This document shows, piece by piece, positions 1-9,462 of a stretch of DNA of 64,000 bases. A model generated the notes under the pieces. That model searched no databases. It was not told where the DNA came from and was given only the letters and a program-made list of their open reading frames with translations. A program made the translations under genes and the position numbers. Position 1 is the first letter of the stretch, and each line of letters begins with the position of its first letter. The stretch is from Colwellia sp. (GTDB taxonomy: Bacteria > Pseudomonadota > Gammaproteobacteria > Enterobacterales > Alteromonadaceae), in the NCBI GenBank assembly GCA_013215465.1, contig JABSOW010000021.1:24033-88032 (forward strand), written 5' to 3'.

Positions 1-69
1 TCGTCTAGAGGCCTAGGACACCGCCCTTTCACGGCGGTAACAGGGGTTCGAATCCCCTTAGGGATGCCA
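1..69 (+). tRNA. tRNA-Glu (anticodon TTC), 5' end cut by the window edge
   Basis: The D-arm, the anticodon arm with CCC TTTC AC and anticodon TTC, and the T-arm with GGTTCGAATCC are all readable. The 3' acceptor strand ends in an encoded CCA at 67-69. Compared with E. coli tRNA-Glu the window starts at tRNA position 8, so the seven bases of the 5' acceptor strand lie outside. A hairpin terminator follows about 50 bp downstream, so this is the last gene of its transcript. Confidence 0.95.
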
Positions 70-119
70 CTTTATTTTTCAGCTAATTGAAAGTAATGTG
101 TACTAAAAGTGAAATACAG

Positions 120-161
120 AAAGCCCACGCAATATATTAATATTGCGTGGGCTTTTTTTTG
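120..161 (+). terminator. Rho-independent terminator after tRNA-Glu
   Basis: A near-perfect inverted repeat (AAGCCCACGCAATA and its complement, short AT loop) is followed by a run of eight T. It lies 50 bp behind the tRNA on the same strand and ends that transcript. Confidence 0.9.
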
Positions 162-205
162 TCTGAAATAAAATAAAATAACCCCATTTATCTTCTTTAC
201 TTGTA

Positions 206-217
206 ATTGTCGACAAT
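206..217. promoter_or_regulatory. Probable operator of the GntR-type propionate regulator, copy 1
   Basis: ATTGTCGACAAT is a perfect 12-bp palindrome 120 bp upstream of the GntR-family gene that opens the methylcitrate operon. A second copy with the same GTCGACAATA core lies at 281-290. Two spaced palindromes in front of a self-transcribed regulator suggest autoregulation and control of prpBC-acnD-prpF. That this regulator binds here is inference. Confidence 0.6.
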
Positions 218-278
218 AATACTTAAGTCTACTTGATTAATTAATTGTTTCCGCTATTATTCATCTCATAAATTTAAT

Positions 279-290
279 GTGTCGACAATA
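279..290. promoter_or_regulatory. Probable operator of the GntR-type propionate regulator, copy 2
   Basis: The 8-bp palindrome TGTCGACA (280-287) lies inside a stretch sharing GTCGACAATA with the copy at 206-217. The two centres are 72 bp apart, close to seven helical turns, and this copy lies 50 bp before the GntR start codon, a position suited to repression. Confidence 0.55.
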
Positions 291-337
291 GAAGCACTGT
301 TCACCATTATAACTTTAACCTTGATGTATCTTAATTT

Positions 338-1057
338 ATGAAAACAAATAATCCAACTCGACAAGCAGCAGTTACTACCGCAGATAAGGTCTTTGAGCAA
401 ATACAACATGCCATCGTTGAAGGTGATATACCATCAGGTAGCAAAATCAGCGAGCCTGAACTAGCTAAGTATTATCAAATAAGCCGTTCAACCTTACGTG
501 AGGCCTTAAATCGTTTAGAGAAGTGTCATCTTATCGAACGTAAAGCAAATGTTGGTTCACGTGTTGTTAAATGCTCCATTGAAGGTTTATTAGAGCTTTA
601 TATTACTCGTGAAGCGCTTGAAGGTATGGCATGTCGACAAGCAGCTATAAATATGTCGAATGAAGAAATATCAGAGATGCAGGCGATGCTTAAAATGCAT
701 GGCCAAACTCAAGAACTAAAAGACGGTATTGCTTACTATCAAGAAGAAGGTGATCTTGATTTTCATTATAAAGTGATTTTAGGTAGTCATAACAAACAAT
801 TAATTGAATTAATTTGTGGCCAGTTATATCACTTAATTCGCATGTATCGTTGTCAATTCGGCATGAATAGCCCCAGAGCAAGCCGTGCCTTTGATGAACA
901 CTCACGCATAATTCAAGCAATTGCAGATCGAGACGGTGAATTGGCAGAAATGTTAATGCGTCGTCATATTGCTGCATCACGTAAAAATATAGAAAATAAA
1001 ATATCAAAAGAAATGACTCAGCAAGAGCAAACAAAAATTCAACTCATTAAGTCTTAA
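338..1057 (+). CDS. GntR-family (FCD domain) transcriptional regulator of propionate catabolism
   Basis: A 239-residue protein with an N-terminal winged helix-turn-helix at about residues 15-78 (pattern [10 protein letters not shown] then [13 protein letters not shown]) and a C-terminal all-helical FCD effector domain at about 90-220. This is the layout of the FadR/VanR branch of GntR. It stands 13 bp ahead of prpB in the same direction, so it probably controls the methylcitrate cycle in response to a pathway acyl or tricarboxylate intermediate. In other Alteromonadales a GntR protein (called PrpQ in regulon work, from memory) takes the place of the enterobacterial sigma54 activator PrpR. The start has only a weak ribosome-binding site. 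Two palindromes upstream are likely operators. Confidence 0.85.
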   Translation: MKTNNPTRQAAVTTADKVFEQIQHAIVEGDIPSGSKISEPELAKYYQISRSTLREALNRLEKCHLIERKANVGSRVVKCSIEGLLELYITREALEGMACRQAAINMSNEEISEMQAMLKMHGQTQELKDGIAYYQEEGDLDFHYKVILGSHNKQLIELICGQLYHLIRMYRCQFGMNSPRASRAFDEHSRIIQAIADRDGELAEMLMRRHIAASRKNIENKISKEMTQQEQTKIQLIKS

Positions 1058-1070
1058 GAGGAAATATATT

Positions 1071-1976
1071 ATGACAAGTCAATTATCTGCAGGTGCAAAA
1101 TTTCGCCAAGCGTTAGTAAATAACAAACCATTACAAGTTGTCGGCACTATCAACGCCTATAGCGCTATGATGGCTGAACAAATAGGTCATCAAGCTATCT
1201 ATTTATCAGGTGGTGGTGTTGCGAATGCCTCTTATGGTTTACCGGATCTTGGTATGACATCATTGAATGATGTTATTGCTGATGTGCAACGTATCACTGC
1301 GGCCACTAGCTTACCTTTACTTGTTGATATTGATACTGGTTGGGGCGGGGCATTTAATATTGCTAAAACAATACGTGATATGGAAAAAGCAGGAGCAGCA
1401 GCGGTTCATATTGAAGATCAAGTAGCACAAAAACGTTGTGGTCATCGTCCGAATAAAGAAATTGTTAGTACACAAGAGATGGTCGATCGCATTCGCGCAG
1501 CTGTTGATGCGCGTATTAATCCTGATTTTTTCATTATGGCGCGTACCGATGCTTTTGCTCAAGAGGGTTTAGAAGCTGCTATTGACCGTGCTAAGGCTTA
1601 TGTTGCAGCGGGTGCGGATGGTATTTTTGCAGAAGCTATTCAAACCGAAGAGCATTACCGTGCTTTTGCAGCAGCTTTAGATGTTCCAATTCTTGCCAAT
1701 ATCACCGAATTTGGTCAAACCGAATTATGGAATAAAAAACAATTAGGCGAGTGGGGTTGTGCGATGGTGCTTTATCCTTTATCTGCTTTTAGAGCGATGA
1801 ATAAAGCGGCTGAATTAGTGTATAGAACTCTGTTAGCTGACGGCGATCAAAAAGCGGTTATTGATACAATGCAAACTCGTATGGATTTATATGATTACCT
1901 TGGTTACCACGATTACGAACAAAAACTAGATTCGCTTTTTCTTAAAGAAAAAAGTGACGATACAAATAATAAATAA
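1071..1976 (+). CDS. prpB: 2-methylisocitrate lyase
   Basis: Cleaves 2-methylisocitrate to pyruvate and succinate, the last step of the methylcitrate cycle for propionyl-CoA disposal, in the cytoplasm. The 301-residue length fits PrpB. The catalytic motif K121-R-C123-G-H125 is present, with Cys123 at the position expected from enterobacterial PrpB, and D86-I-D88 matches the Mg2+-binding DxD of the isocitrate lyase/PEP mutase fold. A GAGGAAA ribosome-binding site precedes the ATG. The gene follows the GntR regulator by 13 bp and precedes prpC by 35 bp, so the genes are co-transcribed. The C-terminal residues 285-301 are charged and low in complexity. Confidence 0.97.
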   Translation: MTSQLSAGAKFRQALVNNKPLQVVGTINAYSAMMAEQIGHQAIYLSGGGVANASYGLPDLGMTSLNDVIADVQRITAATSLPLLVDIDTGWGGAFNIAKTIRDMEKAGAAAVHIEDQVAQKRCGHRPNKEIVSTQEMVDRIRAAVDARINPDFFIMARTDAFAQEGLEAAIDRAKAYVAAGADGIFAEAIQTEEHYRAFAAALDVPILANITEFGQTELWNKKQLGEWGCAMVLYPLSAFRAMNKAAELVYRTLLADGDQKAVIDTMQTRMDLYDYLGYHDYEQKLDSLFLKEKSDDTNNK

Positions 1977-2011
1977 TATACCTATAAATATTAAAGAAAA
2001 AGGAAATAATT

Positions 2012-3136
2012 ATGTCAGATAAAAAAATTGGTGGTGCAGGCTTACGTGGTCAAAGCGCAGGTGAAACGTCTCTTTGTACTGTAGGTCAATCTGGTAGTGG
2101 CTTAACTTATTGTGGTTATGATATTTCTGATTTAGCCGATAATGCAACCTTTGAAGAAGTGGCGTATTTATTATTCAATGGTGAATTACCAACAGTAGGT
2201 GAGTTAGCTGAATACAAAGCTCAATTGCTAGCGATGCGTGATATACCACAAGCGCTTAAAGAAGTGTTAAAACTTATCCCTAAAGATGCACACCCTATGG
2301 ACGTTATGCGTACCGGTTGTTCATTTTTAGGTAACGTAGAGCCAGAAGTCGATTTTTCTCAGCAAAATAAAGCCGCTAACCGCTTACTAGCCGCATTTCC
2401 TGCCATCATGTGTTATTGGTATAAATTTTCACATGAGGCGATAGAAATTGAGTGTGCTAGTGATGAAGCATCACTAGGTGGTCACTTTTTACGTTTACTG
2501 AACGGTGAAAGCCCATCAGCACAACATGAGCGTGTTATGGATGTATCGTTAATTTTATATGCTGAGCATGAATTTAACGCCTCAACTTTTACTGCGCGTG
2601 TCTGTGCTTCAACCCTATCAGATATGTTCTCATGTATTACCGGTGCAATTGGTACTTTACGTGGTCCACTTCACGGTGGCGCTAACGAAGCTGCGATGGA
2701 TATGATCCAAAAGTTCATATCACCTGCAGATGCCAAAGAACAAATGGCAGGTATGCTTGAGCGCAAAGAAAAAATAATGGGCTTTGGTCACGCAATTTAC
2801 CGTACCTCAGATCCACGTAATGTCATTATCAAAAAATGGTCAGAAAAGTTAGCGGCTGAAAATGGTGATACTTCACTTTACGATATCTCTGTTGCTTGTG
2901 AAGAGTTTATGTGGGACACCAAAAAATTATTTTGTAATGCAGATTTCTTCCATGCGTCTACTTATAACTATATGGGGATCCCAACTAAATTGTTTACTCC
3001 TATTTTTGTTTGTTCACGCCTAACTGGTTGGGCTGCACACATAATGGAGCAGCGCTCTAATAACCGTATAATTCGTCCGTCAGCAGACTATATAGGTTCA
3101 GAGCCACGTACAGTTACGCCAATCGCACAAAGATAG
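2012..3136 (+). CDS. prpC: 2-methylcitrate synthase
   Basis: Condenses propionyl-CoA with oxaloacetate to 2-methylcitrate. The 374-residue protein has the citrate synthase fold with the three expected catalytic residues: His221 in PLHGGANEA, His260 in GFGHAIYRTSDPR, and Asp311 in NADFFHAS. The short length and the missing regulatory N-terminus separate it from the hexameric TCA-cycle citrate synthase. The neighbours prpB and acnD make the methylcitrate role secure. A good AAAGGAAA ribosome-binding site precedes the ATG. Confidence 0.97.
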   Translation: MSDKKIGGAGLRGQSAGETSLCTVGQSGSGLTYCGYDISDLADNATFEEVAYLLFNGELPTVGELAEYKAQLLAMRDIPQALKEVLKLIPKDAHPMDVMRTGCSFLGNVEPEVDFSQQNKAANRLLAAFPAIMCYWYKFSHEAIEIECASDEASLGGHFLRLLNGESPSAQHERVMDVSLILYAEHEFNASTFTARVCASTLSDMFSCITGAIGTLRGPLHGGANEAAMDMIQKFISPADAKEQMAGMLERKEKIMGFGHAIYRTSDPRNVIIKKWSEKLAAENGDTSLYDISVACEEFMWDTKKLFCNADFFHASTYNYMGIPTKLFTPIFVCSRLTGWAAHIMEQRSNNRIIRPSADYIGSEPRTVTPIAQR

Positions 3137-3205
3137 TCCAACAATATACTTGTTTGTTGTTATGTGTCAGGTTAATACCCGACACATTGTCCTGAAGGAA
3201 ATATT

Positions 3206-5809
3206 ATGAATTACCAATACCGCAAACCGCTTCCAGGTGCCAATATAGATTTTTTTGATACGCGTGAAGCTATCGAAACTATTAAACCTGGCGCTTATGC
3301 AAAATTACCTTATACCTCACGTGTATTAGCTGAGCAATTAGTACGTCGTTGTGATCCTGAAATGTTAACGGATTCGTTAAAGCAAATTATCGAGGTTAAG
3401 CAAGATCTCGATTTTCCTTGGTATCCTGCTCGTGTGGTTTGTCATGATATTTTAGGTCAAACCGCCTTAGTTGATTTAGCGGGTCTTCGTGATGCTATCG
3501 CTGAACAGGGTGGCGATCCATCAAAAGTAAACCCAGTAGTACCGACACAATTAATTGTTGACCATTCATTAGCGGTAGAAGCACCAGGTTTTGACCCAGA
3601 TGCGTTTGATAAAAACCGCTCGATTGAAGACCGTCGTAATAAAGAACGTTTTCACTTTATCGAGTGGACTAAAACAGCGTTTAAAAATGTTGATGTTATT
3701 CCTGCCGGTAACGGTATTATGCACCAAATTAACTTAGAAAAAATGTCGCCTGTTATCCAAGCACGTGATGGTGTCGCTTTCCCTGATACTTGTGTTGGAA
3801 CCGACAGCCATACCCCACATATTGATTGCCTCGGGGTTATTGCTATTGGTGTTGGCGGCTTAGAAGCTGAAACAGTTATGCTTGGTCGACCCTCTATGAT
3901 GCGTTTACCTAATATTATTGGTGTTAAGTTAACGGGCAAACGTAAGCCTGGTATTACGGCAACTGATATGGTATTGGCTATCACCGAGTTTTTACGTAAT
4001 GAAAAAGTGGTATCGAGTTACTTAGAGTTTTTCGGTGAAGGCACTAAGGATTTAACCATTGGTGACCGAGCTACTATCTCAAACATGACACCAGAATATG
4101 GTGCGTCAGCAGGTATGTTCTACATTGATCAACAAACCATTGATTACTTGAAAATCACCGGTCGTGAACCAGAGCAAGTGAAACTTGTTGAAACTTATGC
4201 GAAACACACCGGTTTATGGGCCGATGATTTAGCTGAAGTGGAATACCCTCGTGTTATCGAGTTTGATTTATCAACGGTATGTCGTAACTTAGCCGGTCCT
4301 TCTAATCCGCATCGCCGGTTAGCGACAGCTGATTTAGTCTCGAAAAATATTGCTAAAAACTTAGACGCTTGTAAAGCACAAGAAGCCAATGGTCAAATGC
4401 CAGATGGCGCAGTAATTATTGCTGCTATTACCAGTTGTACTAATACATCAAACCCTCGAAATGTTGTTGCTGCAGGTCTGGTGGCTAAACGTGCGAACGA
4501 ATTAGGTTTAGTACGTAAACCTTGGGTTAAATCGTCATTTGCACCGGGTTCAAAAGTAGCCAAACTTTATTTAGAAGAAGCAGGCTTGCTCTCTGAAATG
4601 GAAAAATTAGGTTTTGGTATTGTCGGTTATGCCTGTACTACTTGTAACGGTATGTCAGGTGCCTTAGATCCAAAAATCGAAAAAGAAATTATTGACCGTG
4701 ATTTATACTCAACAGCGGTATTATCAGGTAACCGTAACTTTGATGGTCGAATTCATCCACACGCCAAACAAGCATTCTTGGCATCACCGCCATTAGTAGT
4801 TGCTTATGCAATTGCCGGTACGATGCGCTTTGATATTGAAAAAGACATATTAGGTCAAGATCAAAACGGTAACGATATTACCTTGAAAGATATCTGGCCA
4901 TCAGATGAAGAAATCGATGCAATCGTCGCTTCATGTGTTAAGCCGGAGCAATTCAAGAAAGTTTACACACCAATGTTTGATTTAGGTGCATTTGAACCGG
5001 CTGAAAGTCCGTTATATGATTGGGATCCTAAGAGTACTTATATCCGCCGACCTCCCTATTGGGAAGGTGCCTTAGCAGGTGTTCGTACCATGAAAGGCAT
5101 GCGTCCTTTAGCAGTATTAGGTGATAACATCACCACCGACCATTTATCACCATCCAATGCGATTCAATTAGACAGTGCAGCGGGTGCTTACCTTGATAAA
5201 ATGGGCTTACCAGTAGAAGACTTTAATTCATACGCAACTCACCGTGGCGATCATGAAACTACGCAAAGAGCAACGTTCGCTAATCCGAAATTGTTTAATG
5301 AAATGTGTCGTGACGAAAATGGCGAAGTTAAACAAGGCTCGCTAACACGTATTGAGCCTGAAGGCACTGAATCACGCATGTGGGAAGCAATTGAAACGTA
5401 CATGGAGCGCAAACAGCCATTAATCATCATCGCTGGTGCTGATTACGGCCAAGGCTCTTCACGTGACTGGGCAGCAAAAGGTGTTCGTTTAGCCGGTGTT
5501 GAAGTAATTGTTTCTGAAGGTTTCGAGCGTATTCACCGTACTAATTTAGTTGGCATGGGCGTTCTACCGCTTGAATTTACTAATGGCGAAACACGCCACA
5601 CTTACAATATTGACGGTAGCGAAACTTATGATGTAGTTGGTACTACATCACCAGGCGCAGCGATGACTGTTGTGATGACACGTGCAAACGGCGAAGTTAT
5701 TGAAATTCCAGTGAAGTGTCGTTTAGATACAGCGGAAGAAGTTTCTGTTTACGATGGCGGCGGGGTATTACAAAAGTTTGCCACTGATTTCTTGGAATCT
5801 AATTCTTAA
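3206..5809 (+). CDS. acnD: Fe/S-dependent 2-methylcitrate dehydratase
   Basis: An 867-residue aconitase-family enzyme that dehydrates 2-methylcitrate to 2-methylaconitate and works together with PrpF, replacing PrpD. The 4Fe-4S ligands are visible as Cys411 in SCTNTSNP and Cys477/Cys480 in CTTCNG. The swivelling C-terminal domain contains GADYGQGSSRDWAAKG, which carries the active-site serine and arginine. The neighbouring prpB, prpC and prpF make AcnD the right assignment instead of the TCA enzyme AcnA. It starts at an ATG behind GAAGGAAA, 69 bp after prpC. Confidence 0.96.
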   Translation: MNYQYRKPLPGANIDFFDTREAIETIKPGAYAKLPYTSRVLAEQLVRRCDPEMLTDSLKQIIEVKQDLDFPWYPARVVCHDILGQTALVDLAGLRDAIAEQGGDPSKVNPVVPTQLIVDHSLAVEAPGFDPDAFDKNRSIEDRRNKERFHFIEWTKTAFKNVDVIPAGNGIMHQINLEKMSPVIQARDGVAFPDTCVGTDSHTPHIDCLGVIAIGVGGLEAETVMLGRPSMMRLPNIIGVKLTGKRKPGITATDMVLAITEFLRNEKVVSSYLEFFGEGTKDLTIGDRATISNMTPEYGASAGMFYIDQQTIDYLKITGREPEQVKLVETYAKHTGLWADDLAEVEYPRVIEFDLSTVCRNLAGPSNPHRRLATADLVSKNIAKNLDACKAQEANGQMPDGAVIIAAITSCTNTSNPRNVVAAGLVAKRANELGLVRKPWVKSSFAPGSKVAKLYLEEAGLLSEMEKLGFGIVGYACTTCNGMSGALDPKIEKEIIDRDLYSTAVLSGNRNFDGRIHPHAKQAFLASPPLVVAYAIAGTMRFDIEKDILGQDQNGNDITLKDIWPSDEEIDAIVASCVKPEQFKKVYTPMFDLGAFEPAESPLYDWDPKSTYIRRPPYWEGALAGVRTMKGMRPLAVLGDNITTDHLSPSNAIQLDSAAGAYLDKMGLPVEDFNSYATHRGDHETTQRATFANPKLFNEMCRDENGEVKQGSLTRIEPEGTESRMWEAIETYMERKQPLIIIAGADYGQGSSRDWAAKGVRLAGVEVIVSEGFERIHRTNLVGMGVLPLEFTNGETRHTYNIDGSETYDVVGTTSPGAAMTVVMTRANGEVIEIPVKCRLDTAEEVSVYDGGGVLQKFATDFLESNS

Positions 5810-5814
5810 ATGGT

Positions 5815-5894
5815 CTTTTAGCTCGATTTCTGCGTTGGAAGTGCTCATGTACACTTGTACATTCCGCGCTTCCGCCTTGAACTAGAACTAAAAT
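5815..5894. repeat. 80-bp imperfect palindrome between acnD and prpF
   Basis: Starting from the core GTACACTTGTAC, both arms can be matched outward for nearly 40 bp with scattered mismatches: TTTTAGCTCGATTT on the left against the complement of AACTAGAACTAAAA on the right, and GGAAGTGC against GCGCTTCC. The element starts six bases behind the acnD stop codon and has no T-run, so it is not an ordinary terminator. It resembles the dispersed REP-like palindromes of Alteromonadales genomes. Only one copy lies in this window, so the dispersed nature is inferred. Confidence 0.55.
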
Positions 5895-6007
5895 CCTGCT
5901 TTAAGAAAATAGATTCATCGTGATTATTTCAATTAATTTTTAAAATGGTACATTTTCTTATGAAAGATAATGTGCCATTTTTGTAAGAAAAATAAAAGGA
6001 GAGAGCA

Positions 6008-7219
6008 ATGGCTTTCGTACCTCAAGTAAAAATCCCAGCGACATATATTCGTGGTGGTACCTCTAAAGGTGTATTCTTTAACTTAACTGATTTGCCAGAG
6101 TGCTGTCAGGCTCCGGGTGAAGCGCGCGATAACATGTTATTACGGGTAATCGGTAGTCCAGATCCCTACGGTAAACAAACGGATGGTATGGGTGGAGCAA
6201 CATCAAGTACCAGTAAAACGGTGATCCTCGCTAAATCAGAACAGGTAGATCACGATGTAGATTATCTCTTTGGGCAGGTGGCCATTGATAAAGCGTTTGT
6301 TGATTGGAGTGGTAACTGCGGTAACCTTACCGCAGCGGTAGGCTCTTTTGCTATTAGCTCAGGGTTGGTGAGTGCAGATAGAATACCTGAAAATGGTATT
6401 TGCGAAGTGCGAATTTGGCAAAAAAATATCAGTAAAACAATTATTGCACATGTACCAATCACCAGTGGTGAAGTACAAGAAACTGGTGATTTTGAACTTG
6501 ATGGGGTGACTTTTCCTGCGGCTGAAGTGCAAGTTGATTTTATGGCACCAGTAGATCCCAGCGAGGCGATGTTCCCTACCGGTAATTTAGTTGATGATCT
6601 TGTTGTACCTGATATCGGTACTTTTAAAGCAACCATGATCACCGCGGGTATTCCAACCATTTTCTTAAATGCAGACGAAATGGGGTATACCGGAACAGAG
6701 CTGCAAGAGGCCATTAATGGCGATGAAAAAGCATTAGCGCGTTTTGAAACAATTCGTGCTTATGGCGCAGTAAAAATGGGCTTGATTAATAATATTTCTG
6801 AAGCGGAGTCTCGTCAACACACCCCAAAAGTAGCCTTTGTTGCACCAGCACAAGCTTATACCTCTTCTAGTGGCAAAGATATTGCTGCCAGTGATATTGA
6901 TTTGCATGTACGTGCACTATCCATGGGTAAATTACACCATGCCATGATGGGCACAGCTGCTGTTGCCATTGGAACTGCTGCGGCTATTCCCGGTACGCTA
7001 GTTGCCCTTGCTGCAAATTTGGCCGCAGACTCAGCTGAGGGAAGTTCAGTAACTTTCGGTCACCCATCAGGCACACTAAAAGTGGGCGCACAAGCTGAAT
7101 GTATTGATGGTAACTGGACGGTAAAAAAAGTAAGTATGAGCCGGAGCGCTAGAGTATTAATGGAAGGCTGGGTGCGTATTCCTGGTGATTGCTTTTCGCG
7201 TCTAACGAAAGGCTCTTAG
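6008..7219 (+). CDS. prpF: 2-methylaconitate cis-trans isomerase
   Basis: Isomerises the 2-methylaconitate made by AcnD so that the hydratase step can give 2-methylisocitrate. The 403-residue length fits PrpF of the diaminopimelate epimerase-like fold. Family signatures are visible: IPATYIRGGTSKGVFF at the N-terminus with the active-site Lys of GGTSKG, then DGMGGATSSTSKT, then WSGNCGNLTAAVG. The ATG follows AAAAGGAGAG. The gap of 198 bp from acnD contains a palindromic repeat, so expression may be partly uncoupled from the upstream genes. Confidence 0.96.
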   Translation: MAFVPQVKIPATYIRGGTSKGVFFNLTDLPECCQAPGEARDNMLLRVIGSPDPYGKQTDGMGGATSSTSKTVILAKSEQVDHDVDYLFGQVAIDKAFVDWSGNCGNLTAAVGSFAISSGLVSADRIPENGICEVRIWQKNISKTIIAHVPITSGEVQETGDFELDGVTFPAAEVQVDFMAPVDPSEAMFPTGNLVDDLVVPDIGTFKATMITAGIPTIFLNADEMGYTGTELQEAINGDEKALARFETIRAYGAVKMGLINNISEAESRQHTPKVAFVAPAQAYTSSSGKDIAASDIDLHVRALSMGKLHHAMMGTAAVAIGTAAAIPGTLVALAANLAADSAEGSSVTFGHPSGTLKVGAQAECIDGNWTVKKVSMSRSARVLMEGWVRIPGDCFSRLTKGS

Positions 7220-7314
7220 TACTTTAGGCTATATTTTACTTATTTTACTTTGATTTATAGCCTAGTCAGTTTATAAAGAGACTATTCTAATGAACATATT
7301 TAAGGATTTTTATT

Positions 7315-7989
7315 TTGACTAGGTTTTTTAATGTACCATCACTAACGACTATATTGATTTGTAGTTCATTAAGCGCTATCTCTACACAAGTATTGTCTGC
7401 AACTATTAATGTATCGGAAAATTTAATTGTTAGTGAAGTAAATGATAAAAGTATAGAACATGGTTTTATCGGTACGAAGTATGCGTTTGAACTTGGTCAA
7501 GGTGAGCATGCTTTAGTTGTACGGTATAAAGATGTTTTTGAAGACTTAGATTTTGCAGAAGAAAGATTGGTTGAATCACAAGATTTTGTGGTTAAGTTTA
7601 CTATTACTGACCAAAAACTGCTCAAGCTAAGCACGATAGAAATAAAAAATCTTGCCGGTGCGGAACATTTTGCCAAGTCGCCTGAATTGAAACTAAAAGA
7701 TAGCCATGATAATCAACTAACAGTAACACTGGAAAAAGTCGCTGATTATAAATTAGCTAAGCAAGTTGATATTGCTGTTAATACCTTGGCTTCAAAACAA
7801 ATGATACAAAGGAAACTCCCTGCATTAGTAACAACTGCTAATGTTACCAAGACAGCAAATAATACAACAAAAGCCATAGCGGTTAACACTTCGGCACAAG
7901 TTAACTCTTTAGCTATGTTAAAGTACTGGTGGCAAAATGCGTCTAATGATGAAAAGCAGCGTTTTAGGCAATTTACTAAGGTAAATTAA
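7315..7989 (+). CDS. DUF2057 (YccT-like) secreted protein
   Basis: A 224-residue exported protein of unknown function. The N-terminus is a signal peptide ending near residue 28 (VLSA). The body follows the DUF2057 pattern: an LxVSEVND beta strand, LGQGEHALVVRYKDVF, then a region with DQKLLKL, and a C-terminal LKYWWQNASNDEKQRFRQF helix typical of the family. The start is a TTG behind AAGGATT; no in-frame ATG exists before about residue 162, so TTG is the only workable start. It begins 95 bp after prpF but does not belong to that pathway. Confidence 0.75.
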   Translation: MTRFFNVPSLTTILICSSLSAISTQVLSATINVSENLIVSEVNDKSIEHGFIGTKYAFELGQGEHALVVRYKDVFEDLDFAEERLVESQDFVVKFTITDQKLLKLSTIEIKNLAGAEHFAKSPELKLKDSHDNQLTVTLEKVADYKLAKQVDIAVNTLASKQMIQRKLPALVTTANVTKTANNTTKAIAVNTSAQVNSLAMLKYWWQNASNDEKQRFRQFTKVN

Positions 7990-8046
7990 AGAATACTAAT
8001 CAAACTAACTAATTTTTTTAAACCGCAAATTATTTAGGAGTTATCT

Positions 8047-8862
8047 ATGACTAAGTTTTTAATGTCTTTTTTTATTAGTACATTAGCTATCAGCACATTA
8101 ACCATTAGTGCTAATAGCATGGCTTTAAATGGTGAAGCTCCTTATATTGAAGTAAAAGGGCAAGCAAGTGTTTTAGCTGTGCCTGATCGTTTTACCTTAT
8201 CCGTTGCAATTATCGAACGTGGTCGACTTACGGATAAATTAAGAGCCGTTGTTGATCATAAAAGTAATCAAGTAGTTCAAGTTGCAAAAAGTCTGGGCAT
8301 TAAAAGCCGTGATATAAACTCTGCTAGGGTTAGTTTAAGGGTAATAGAAGATAAGCCATCAATTACTGTTGAAGGTGTGGAAGTTAGTCGAAGGCTAGGG
8401 AATGGCTCTTTGCCAAATAATCAACACAGTAAAGTGTATGCTGGTGTTAATTCTGTTAACAGTCAAAATAATATTAAGCCACAACTTTTTGAGTTACGGC
8501 GAAATATTAATATTAACTTTTCAAAGATTGAAAATTATGATCTATTTTTAAGTAACGTGATTAAATTAGGTGTTAGTCATATATCTCCGTTAGCTATGTC
8601 AGTTGCCGATACGGAAAAACACTATCAACAAGCGTTAGTTCAAGCGGTCGGTAATGCGAAGAAGAAAGCGACGCGCATCGCAAGTTACTCAGACGTTGTT
8701 TTAGGTAAACTGCTCTATGTTAAAGAACAGAGTAGTAATTATTATCAATCTCGCGTGAGCTCCACAATGATGTCAGCTAAATCATCGTTAAATCATCGCT
8801 CTCAAGTTGGTAATCAGGTTATTAATGCCAGTGTTTTGGTTAAATTTTCTATTCAAGAATAA
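8047..8862 (+). CDS. SIMPL (DUF541) domain periplasmic protein
   Basis: A 271-residue protein with a signal peptide ending near residue 26 (NSMA-LNGEA). The rest matches the SIMPL/DUF541 pattern: IEVKGQASVLAVPDRFTLSVAI near the mature N-terminus, a paired-repeat middle with ALVQAVGNAKKKATRIASYSDV, and a C-terminal strand VINASVLVKFSI. Proteins of this type are periplasmic or cell-surface; their biochemical role is not settled. An AGGAG ribosome-binding site precedes the ATG. It may be co-expressed with the DUF2057 gene 57 bp upstream. Confidence 0.8.
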   Translation: MTKFLMSFFISTLAISTLTISANSMALNGEAPYIEVKGQASVLAVPDRFTLSVAIIERGRLTDKLRAVVDHKSNQVVQVAKSLGIKSRDINSARVSLRVIEDKPSITVEGVEVSRRLGNGSLPNNQHSKVYAGVNSVNSQNNIKPQLFELRRNININFSKIENYDLFLSNVIKLGVSHISPLAMSVADTEKHYQQALVQAVGNAKKKATRIASYSDVVLGKLLYVKEQSSNYYQSRVSSTMMSAKSSLNHRSQVGNQVINASVLVKFSIQE

Positions 8863-8967
8863 ATAAAGCGTAAAAATTGATGCATTGTATAGATAAAAGC
8901 TTTAATTAAAGTAGCTTTCAAGGTATGTTATGCATTTTTAGCAAACATCTTTTCGTGGCATTTACAA

Positions 8968-9462
8968 TTGACAAACAAAACTGAGTTTTATCGGGATTTA
9001 TTAGCGCAAGCTAAAGCGCTATTAGCAGATGAAACAGATCCTATCGCCAATATGGCAAATATTTCGGCTTTGCTCTTTAATGCTTTAGGGCAGGTAAACT
9101 GGGTTGGCTTTTATCGAGTTTTAGATGGAGAACTGGTTCTTGGTCCATTTCAAGGTAAGATCGCTTGTATTCGAATTCCTCTTGGTGTTGGGGTTTGTGG
9201 CACCGCAGCGCAAACAGTAACAACTTTGCGTATTGATGATGTGCATCAATTTGATGGGCATATTGCTTGTGATGCTGCCAGTAACTCAGAAATTGTTATT
9301 CCTGTTCAACTTAAGGGTGATACAATAGCCGTCTTAGATATTGATAGCACTCGTTTTGAACGTTTTGACCAAGAGGATCAAAATGGTTTAGAATCAATTG
9401 TAAAAGTGTTTACACAAAGTTTAATTGTAAGAGAGCAAGACTTGGAAAGACCGTTTATATGA
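8968..9462 (+). CDS. msrC: Free methionine-(R)-sulfoxide reductase (GAF domain)
   Basis: A 164-residue single GAF-domain protein that reduces free methionine-R-sulfoxide in the cytoplasm. The three redox cysteines of the fRMsr family are present as Cys67, Cys77 and Cys101, with the same 10 and 24 residue spacing as in E. coli YebR. NWVGFYR and the SEIVIPV strand are family signatures. The start is a TTG. Its last four bases overlap the next gene, so the two are translationally coupled. Nearness to proQ and prc repeats the order seen in enterobacteria and Shewanella. Confidence 0.92.
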   Translation: MTNKTEFYRDLLAQAKALLADETDPIANMANISALLFNALGQVNWVGFYRVLDGELVLGPFQGKIACIRIPLGVGVCGTAAQTVTTLRIDDVHQFDGHIACDAASNSEIVIPVQLKGDTIAVLDIDSTRFERFDQEDQNGLESIVKVFTQSLIVREQDLERPFI

